64,000 nt of DNA, from NCBI RefSeq assembly GCF_009687865.1, contig NZ_BLAE01000054.1, forward strand, positions 1-64,000, given 5' to 3'. How positions within the stretch are numbered: position 1 is the stretch's first letter; each line of letters starts with the position of its first letter. The DNA is from Acrocarpospora macrocephala (GTDB lineage Bacteria; Actinomycetota; Actinomycetes; Streptosporangiales; Streptosporangiaceae). Shown here piece by piece: positions 59,438 to 64,000 of this stretch. The notes beneath the pieces are model-generated. The model had not been told where the DNA came from. It made no database searches and was given only the letters and a program-made list of their open reading frames with translations. The translations under genes were made by a program, and so were the position numbers.

Positions 59438-59911
59438 TCATGCGCTGGCGATCTCGAACCAGACCTTGTTTCGACCGGCTTCGCGGACCATGCCCCAGCG
59501 GGCTGAGAGTGCGTCCAACAGGGGGAGGCCGCGACCGCTGGATCCGTTCGGGATGGAATGGCCGGCGCATGGTGGGCTTGCCGATCCCTCGTCCTGGACG
59601 CAGACGCGTACCCGGCCACGGGGAAATGTCACGGTCACCGTGAATTCGCCCCCGTCGCCCGACCGGGAGTGCACCACCGCGTTGGTGGCGATCTCGCTGG
59701 TCAGTAACACACAGTCATCATGCAAGGGGTGATCACGGCCAAGTGTCGCCGACACCAACCGGCGGGCTTGAACCACCTGATCCCGCCCTCCGGACAGCCG
59801 CGCCTCGACATTCCCAGTCGCGGGGACAGCGGAGGCGGTCCCTCCTGTCGCTCCAGGTGTGGCATTCCTGATAGTAGTGGTGCTTCCCATCTCGTTCCCC
59901 GACCCGTTCAT
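59438..59911 (-). CDS. HATPase_c_2 ATP-binding protein (anti-sigma-factor-like)
   Basis: This 157-residue protein has a GHKL-type ATP-binding domain: ARRLVSATLGRDHPLHDDCVLLTSEIATNAVVHS (N box), VRVCVQDEGSASPP (G1) and GRGLPLLDALSARWGM (G2). It belongs to the large actinobacterial group related to RsbW/SpoIIAB, which regulate sigma or other proteins by phosphorylation or ATP-dependent binding. AGGAGGGG stands three bases before ATG 59911. It is convergent with the peptidase gene, and its partner is not in the window. Confidence 0.9.
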   Translation of the reverse strand: MNGSGNEMGSTTTIRNATPGATGGTASAVPATGNVEARLSGGRDQVVQARRLVSATLGRDHPLHDDCVLLTSEIATNAVVHSRSGDGGEFTVTVTFPRGRVRVCVQDEGSASPPCAGHSIPNGSSGRGLPLLDALSARWGMVREAGRNKVWFEIASA

Positions 59912-60271
59912 GAGCCCCCTCCTATGGCCGCGAAATGAAGACGCACGGGCGGCTCTCTTGAGATGTCGCGAGAAGGTAGGAGTTGGCTTCCCTTATGGAA
60001 CCGTTTACGCCGGGATGTGAAGGCTGTCAGCACGAGGTGCCGAAGTGGCCTAACTCCCACTGCGGGTGATCGTTCGGCCTGCGCGGTTGTGCGCTCGTCG
60101 AGGCCCGTCACTCCACGAGAAGGATGTGAAGAGTAGCTGGCCCTGATGGCAGGCTGCGCGCCGGCAGGCGTGGTGCGCTGTCCGTGCGTTGGGCGTCCCT
60201 ATTTGGTGGCTGATCTGGGTCTATGTGCTATTCGGCGGCAATTGGCTAGCCTGATGGGTGGGAGGTGGCTC
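59912..60271. other. Intergenic region, no supported gene
   Basis: About 360 bases separate the divergent ATP-binding protein and small acidic protein genes. A frame from 60146 joins the downstream gene but has poor codon use and no ribosome site. Promoters for both genes are expected; none stands out by eye. Confidence 0.5.
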
Positions 60272-60469
60272 ATGTCCGAACCGGAGGGACGCTCAGGCGC
60301 TCAGGATCATGAGTTCGTTGTGGAGCGGGTCAGGGATATCACCAAGGGCGAAGAAGTCGTTATCGAATCGCGTGGTGGGGTGGATACCGCGATTCGTATT
60401 ATTTTCCCGACTTCGTGGGATCGGGTTATTGAGCATCCTGAATCGACGACAACCGGTGAAGACGAATAG
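60272..60469 (+). CDS. Small acidic protein of unknown function (65 aa)
   Basis: The peptide MSEPEGRSGAQDHEFVVERV continues RDITKGEEVVIESRGG and VDTAIRIIFPTSWDRVIEHPE. ATG 60272 has GGAGGT six bases upstream. The GC content and codon use are lower than in neighbouring genes. It ends five bases before a methyltransferase gene and is probably co-transcribed. I recognise no family; the strand-rich middle suggests a small beta fold. Confidence 0.6.
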   Translation: MSEPEGRSGAQDHEFVVERVRDITKGEEVVIESRGGVDTAIRIIFPTSWDRVIEHPESTTTGEDE

Positions 60470-60474
60470 GAACG

Positions 60475-60963
60475 ATGACGGCTCGACTGAGCTGGGCGGT
60501 TGACGCGCTGGATATCGTCCCGACTGATCATATACTCGAAATCGGCTGCGGCAGCGGCACGGCGGTGTCGCTCATCTCCTCGAAGCTGACGACAGGCAAG
60601 GTCGTGGCCCTTGACCGGTCCCCGAAGATGATCGCCCTTGCCGAGCGGCGCAACCATGATGCGGTGACGGCCGGGAAGGCAATATTCCGCACTGCCGATT
60701 TCGAGAATGCGGACTTCGTCGGCGAACAATACGACAAGATCCTGGCGGTAAACGTCAACCTCTTCTGGGTGCGTCACCCAACCCACGAGATGGCCCTTAT
60801 CGAGAAACTGCTCAAGCCTGAGGGCTTCTTCTTCCTGTGTTACGAACCTCCATCAGGCCGAGCCCCCGCACTCTCCGAGAAGCTTCTCACCCATCTGAAA
60901 CCCTTCACCGTCGATGTCACGACGAAAGCGCCTGACCTGATCGGTTTCAAGATCTCTGTCTGA
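60475..60963 (+). CDS. Short SAM-dependent methyltransferase
   Basis: This 162-residue class I methyltransferase has motif I HILEIGCGSGTAVSLI, motif II VVALDRSPKMIALAERR, and a motif IV-like region YDKILAVNVNLFW. KLLKPEGFFFLCYEPP follows. It is shorter than most small-molecule methyltransferases (about 200-280 residues), with little N-terminal cap. Substrate is unknown. AGGAACG lies just upstream of ATG 60475. Together with the preceding small protein it forms a compact, slightly lower-GC unit that may be a recent arrival. Confidence 0.85.
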   Translation: MTARLSWAVDALDIVPTDHILEIGCGSGTAVSLISSKLTTGKVVALDRSPKMIALAERRNHDAVTAGKAIFRTADFENADFVGEQYDKILAVNVNLFWVRHPTHEMALIEKLLKPEGFFFLCYEPPSGRAPALSEKLLTHLKPFTVDVTTKAPDLIGFKISV

Positions 60964-61054
60964 GCAGGTAGCTCCTGACGGCGGGGGCAACCAGGTGCCC
61001 AAGCCCTGCGGTCCTTCTTGGTTGCGTATCTCCCGTCCGAATTCAGAAGGGCGG

Positions 61055-62170
61055 TTACTGGAGTTCTCGGGTTGTTTCTGTGATGAGTTCGTCAATGACG
61101 TCGGGGAGGTGGCCGGTGGTGGTGAGGGTGCGGTGCTGGCGGTGGGAGGAGGTGCCGGTGGAGAGGAGGTGGGAGGCGAGGTAAGAGATCTCTTCCCAGT
61201 CGCCCAGGTCTTTCAGGGCTTCTTGGGTGTAGTGGAGGAAGCGGTCGAGCATGGCGGGGGCGGGGAGTTTCTCGGAGGTCATGGGGTCGATGAGGTCGGC
61301 GGTCAGGCCGGAGCGGGCGGCGCGCCAGGTGGCGGCTTTGATCATGGGTGGAGAGGTGCGGACCGGGGGGCGTTCGGCCTGGATTTCGTCGATGCAGGTG
61401 AGGACCAGGGCTCTGGCCAGGCCGGCGAGGAGGACGGTCTCGTCGATGGTGGTGCACGCGTCGGCGATGCGGAATTCGAGGGTGGGGTAGCGGGTGCCCA
61501 GCCGGGCGTCCCAATACAGGTTGCCCATGTCGGTGAGCGCGTCGCTGTCCAGCAGTTGGCGGACATGCTCGGCATAGGCCGCATGGGACTCGAAGAGGGG
61601 TGGCGGACCGCCGATGGGAAATCCCGCCCAAAGGGGGTTCCGGAAGGATTGGTAGCCGGTGTCGGCGCTGTCGTAGAAGGGGGAACTGGCCGAGATGGCC
61701 AGGAACATGGGGAGCCAGGGTTGGACGCGGTTGAGGACCTGGACGGCGAGCTCCTGGTCGGCGATGCCGACGTGCACGTGGCAGCCGCAGGTGACCCGGC
61801 GCTGGACCACATCGCGATAATGCTCGAAACACCGGTCATACCGAGGTTTTCGCACGAGCCGGGTGGTTCGCCAGTCGGCGGTGGGCATCGTCCCGGCGGA
61901 GAGCACGGAGAGCCCGGCATCTGAGGCCATCTGGGTGAGCGTGCCCCGGAGTTTCCTGAGTTCGGCCCGGAGTTGCCGCAAGCTGTGACACACGTCGGTT
62001 CGTGTCTCGACCGTGGCCAGATGGAATTCGTGGTCGTATCCGTGATAGGTGCCAGGCACGGTGGGGCTCATGGCGAGTAGGGCGCCCATATTCGGGAGCC
62101 CTTCCGGCGCTAGCATTCGGCTCACCGGATCAACAATGAAGAACTCTTCTTCCACTCCCATCGTGAGCAC
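61055..62170 (-). CDS. YbdK-family carboxylate-amine ligase (GCS2)
   Basis: This 371-residue protein opens with TMGVEEEFFIVDP, the hallmark glutamate-cysteine-ligase-2 start, followed by GYDHEFHLATVETRTDVC, VTCGCHVHVGIADQE, RYPTLEFRIADACTTIDE and a C-terminal ATP-grasp-like region. YbdK proteins ligate glutamate to amines with ATP, and some have weak gamma-glutamylcysteine activity. GTG 62170 and ATG 62161 are both possible starts. It is not linked to the neighbours by operon structure. Confidence 0.93.
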   Translation of the reverse strand: MLTMGVEEEFFIVDPVSRMLAPEGLPNMGALLAMSPTVPGTYHGYDHEFHLATVETRTDVCHSLRQLRAELRKLRGTLTQMASDAGLSVLSAGTMPTADWRTTRLVRKPRYDRCFEHYRDVVQRRVTCGCHVHVGIADQELAVQVLNRVQPWLPMFLAISASSPFYDSADTGYQSFRNPLWAGFPIGGPPPLFESHAAYAEHVRQLLDSDALTDMGNLYWDARLGTRYPTLEFRIADACTTIDETVLLAGLARALVLTCIDEIQAERPPVRTSPPMIKAATWRAARSGLTADLIDPMTSEKLPAPAMLDRFLHYTQEALKDLGDWEEISYLASHLLSTGTSSHRQHRTLTTTGHLPDVIDELITETTRELQ

Positions 62171-62348
62171 AACGCGACTATACCGACGTCATTTCTGAAG
62201 TCAAACACCCAGGAAAACCCCTAGATTGTATATAAGGATGACCAATATCAGGACAAGAATCGGGATTTGTCCATTGGCGCCGCGCGCTCCTGGGCATGGG
62301 GCCGCCGCGGGTGATCTCCGGAATAATTGGGAAATTATAGACAATACG

Positions 62349-63608
62349 CTATTCTCGTAGCGCCTCGGCTCGGCGGCGGAACAGGCTCCGCTCGCGCTCG
62401 TTACGGGTCAGCCCGGCGGCTCGCTCGAACTCCTTCCGGGCCTCCGCCGTACGCCCCAGCCGGGCCAGCAGGTCCCCGCGCACGGCAGGCAACTGCGGAT
62501 ATTCCCGAAGCGCCTTCTCCGCTCCCAGCCCTTCGACGATCTCCAACCCTCGCCCAGGCCCGTACGCCATGCTCACCGCCACCGCGCGGTTCAACTCCAC
62601 CACCGGTGACGGCGCGACATGACCGAGAACCAGATACAGCGCGGCCATTCGCTCCCAATCGGTGTCCTCCGCCGACATCGCCCTGGCGTGACAGGCGGCG
62701 ATCGCGGCCTGCAGGCCGTACGGGCCTAGCGTGCCGAGCGACTCGGCGCGCTGCAGGGCGGCGAGGCCGCGGCGGATGAGTAGCCGATCCCAGCGTCCAC
62801 GGTCTTGATCGAGGAGCAGGACGGGTTCGCCGCCTGGGCCGGTGCGGGCCACGATGCGGGACATCTGGAGTTCCATCAAGGCGACCAGCCCGTGCACTTC
62901 CGTTTCGGACGGCATCAAACCCACCAGGATTCGCCCGAGCCGCAATGCTTCCTCGCACAGCGACGGGCGCATCCAGTCGTCTCCGGTGGTCGCGGCGTAA
63001 CCTTCGTTGAAGATGAGATAGATCACCTCCAGCACCGAAGCCAGCCGCGCGGGGAGCTCTCCCGGAGGGGGCAACTCGATCTTGATGTGCTTGTCGGAAA
63101 GGGTGCGTTTGGCGCGGAAGATTCGCTGTCCGACGGTCGGTTCGGGGACCAGGAACGCGCGTGCGATCTCCTCGGTGCTCAACCCGCCGAGCAGCCGGAG
63201 CGTCAGGGCCAGCCGTCCTTCCGTGGACAGCACCGGATGGCAGGCCGTGAACAGCAGCCGCAGCATGTCATCGCCGAACGGATCATCGAGCATGTCCACG
63301 GTTTCGGTCTCGACGTCCGCCTGCTGCCGTACCTGATCGCGGCCGAATTCTTTGAGTTTCTCCTCATATCGACTGCGGCGCCGGAGCATGTCGATGGCGC
63401 GGTGTTTGGCGGTGAGGGTGAGCCAGGCCCCGGGATTGTCCGGAACTCCCGATTGCGGCCACTGCTCCAGCGCGATGACCAGCGCGTCCTGCGCCAGCTC
63501 TTCGGCCAGCCCGATGTCGCCCACGATCCGGGCCAGCCCGGCGATCACTCGTCCGGCTTCCATCCGCCAGACCGCCTCGACCACCCGATGCGGGTCGCTC
63601 CCCGTCAT
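62349..63608 (-). CDS. ECF sigma factor with long C-terminal domain (ECF42 type)
   Basis: This protein of about 419 residues has a sigma-2 region (AEELAQDALVIALEQWPQSG, AIDMLRRRSRYEEK), a sigma-4 region (STEEIARAFLVPEPTVGQRIFRAKRTL), and about 230 extra residues of TPR-like helices (IYLIFNEGYAATTGDDW, ALYLVLGHVAPSPVVELNRAVA, LARLGRTAEARKEFERA). This is the ECF42 layout, known to be encoded beside DGPF (YCII-related) proteins, one of which is next door. ATG 63608 is chosen; an earlier TTG 63638 is in frame. Confidence 0.92.
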   Translation of the reverse strand: MTGSDPHRVVEAVWRMEAGRVIAGLARIVGDIGLAEELAQDALVIALEQWPQSGVPDNPGAWLTLTAKHRAIDMLRRRSRYEEKLKEFGRDQVRQQADVETETVDMLDDPFGDDMLRLLFTACHPVLSTEGRLALTLRLLGGLSTEEIARAFLVPEPTVGQRIFRAKRTLSDKHIKIELPPPGELPARLASVLEVIYLIFNEGYAATTGDDWMRPSLCEEALRLGRILVGLMPSETEVHGLVALMELQMSRIVARTGPGGEPVLLLDQDRGRWDRLLIRRGLAALQRAESLGTLGPYGLQAAIAACHARAMSAEDTDWERMAALYLVLGHVAPSPVVELNRAVAVSMAYGPGRGLEIVEGLGAEKALREYPQLPAVRGDLLARLGRTAEARKEFERAAGLTRNERERSLFRRRAEALRE

Positions 63609-63739
63609 ACCGGTCGATCCAAGCACGTCGAATCGCAAAACACGATGTCGGTTGATTAAAACCGTTCTGTCGATCAGGGGGTGAAAAGGGAACGACCCCG
63701 GCCGAATGCTGGAGGTCGAAGTCCCGGGATACCGAACGA

Positions 63740-63767
63740 CCCCCGGCCGAAGGAACTCGACCGGGGG
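63740..63767 (-). terminator. Hairpin terminator downstream of the DGPF gene
   Basis: CCCCCGG (63740-63746) pairs with CCGGGGG (63761-63767) in the 16 bases after the DGPF stop. A degenerate copy of GAACGACCCCGGCCGAA occurs near 63690, about 46 bases away. Confidence 0.6.
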
Positions 63768-63782
63768 CCATATCGCGAAATA

Positions 63783-64000
63783 TCAGGCGAAGTCTTCGGG
63801 GCCGTACACGCGGTGCACGATGGCTTCGCCCTCGAAGCCGGGCCACATGTCGCGGTGGAGCTTCATGAAGCGGCTGCCCCACTCGACCGCCTCCTCCTTG
63901 GACCTGACCTGGTACAGCGCGTAGCTGACCAGTTCCTTCGCCTCGGCGAACGGCCCGTCGGTGACGGTCAGCTTGCCGCCGACCACCTCGACCCTGGCCC
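63783..64000 (-). CDS. DGPF / YCII-related protein (partial)
   Basis: The 5' end lies beyond the window. The visible 71 residues include the family signature TDGPFAEAKELVSYALYQVR and end FEGEAIVHRVYGPEDFA. DGPF proteins accompany ECF42 sigma factors; their role is unknown, possibly as small-molecule binding or peroxide-related partners. The gene is read in the same direction as the sigma gene, with about 175 bases between stop and sigma start. Confidence 0.92.
   Translation of the reverse strand, partial: ARVEVVGGKLTVTDGPFAEAKELVSYALYQVRSKEEAVEWGSRFMKLHRDMWPGFEGEAIVHRVYGPEDFA

Noticed and set aside
59912-60271. tRNA gene in a 360-base gap
   Set aside because: No cloverleaf with a GTTC-type T-loop and acceptor pairing could be drawn.
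60961-61054. Terminator from GCAACCA/TGGTTGC pairing
   Set aside because: The arms are only 7 bp with a 25-base loop, too weak to call.

Overview
The window is chromosomal DNA from a high-GC actinomycete. Evidence is the strong G/C bias at third codon positions, many GTG starts, a ram/amf-type class III lanthipeptide locus, a large LuxR-type ATPase regulator, an ECF42-type sigma factor next to a DGPF protein, and CebEFG-like sugar uptake genes. A member of the Streptosporangiales (Nonomuraea/Microbispora-like) fits best, but this is inference. I see no rRNA, tRNA, insertion sequence, prophage or CRISPR array.

Layout. 1-7.1 kb: a CysS-tail/glycosyltransferase protein with an expanded repeat tract, murB, a Mn(II) riboswitch (yybP-ykoY class) in front of a GDT1-type transporter, and a giant LuxR regulator with a 55-residue companion. 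7.2-15.3 kb: a secreted propeller-like protein, a deoC-aldehyde dehydrogenase pair plus a half aldehyde dehydrogenase, an amidase, an SPFH/ribbon-helix-helix pair and a secreted LppX-like protein. 15.5-19.2 kb: a PadR-controlled MacB-type ABC exporter and a VOC protein. 19.3-24.5 kb: HrpB helicase and a compact Rho-like factor, separated by a degenerate tandem array of the Rho gene's own 3' end, then another repeat array and a LURP-one-like protein. 24.5-37.9 kb: a TetR/membrane protein pair, UPF0104, PspC, LipB, an amine-catabolism-like group (APC permease, choline-kinase-like protein, FAD/GcvT fusion), a PfkB protein lacking its usual catalytic Asp, and several proteins of unknown function.

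37.9-46.1 kb is a beta-glucan utilisation locus: a secreted GH16 laminarinase with three discoidin-like domains, divergent from a lipoprotein, two permeases, a GH1 beta-glucosidase and a LacI regulator. Four LacI-type palindromes lie in the intergenic control region. The model is that GH16 cuts polymer outside the cell, the ABC importer takes up oligosaccharides, GH1 hydrolyses them, and LacI represses until inducer arrives.

51.2-59.4 kb is the most interesting region. A LanKC synthetase is followed by two tiny precursor genes, two ABC half-transporters and a prolyl oligopeptidase, the last three overlapping by ATGA. The precursors share a RamS-like leader and two S/T-x2-S/T-x3-C ring motifs. 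They differ only in a Gly/His hinge directly after the single leader proline, which is a natural cleavage site for the peptidase.

A theme not explained by the genes is repeat expansion. Degenerate tandem copies of gene 3' ends follow both the rho-like gene and the peptidase gene, other intergenic arrays occur at 1-230 and 23.6-23.9 kb, and low-complexity inserts occur in two proteins. Genes at the right edge (ATP-binding anti-sigma-like protein, a methyltransferase pair, YbdK ligase, ECF42 sigma, DGPF protein) are ordinary actinomycete housekeeping or accessory genes.
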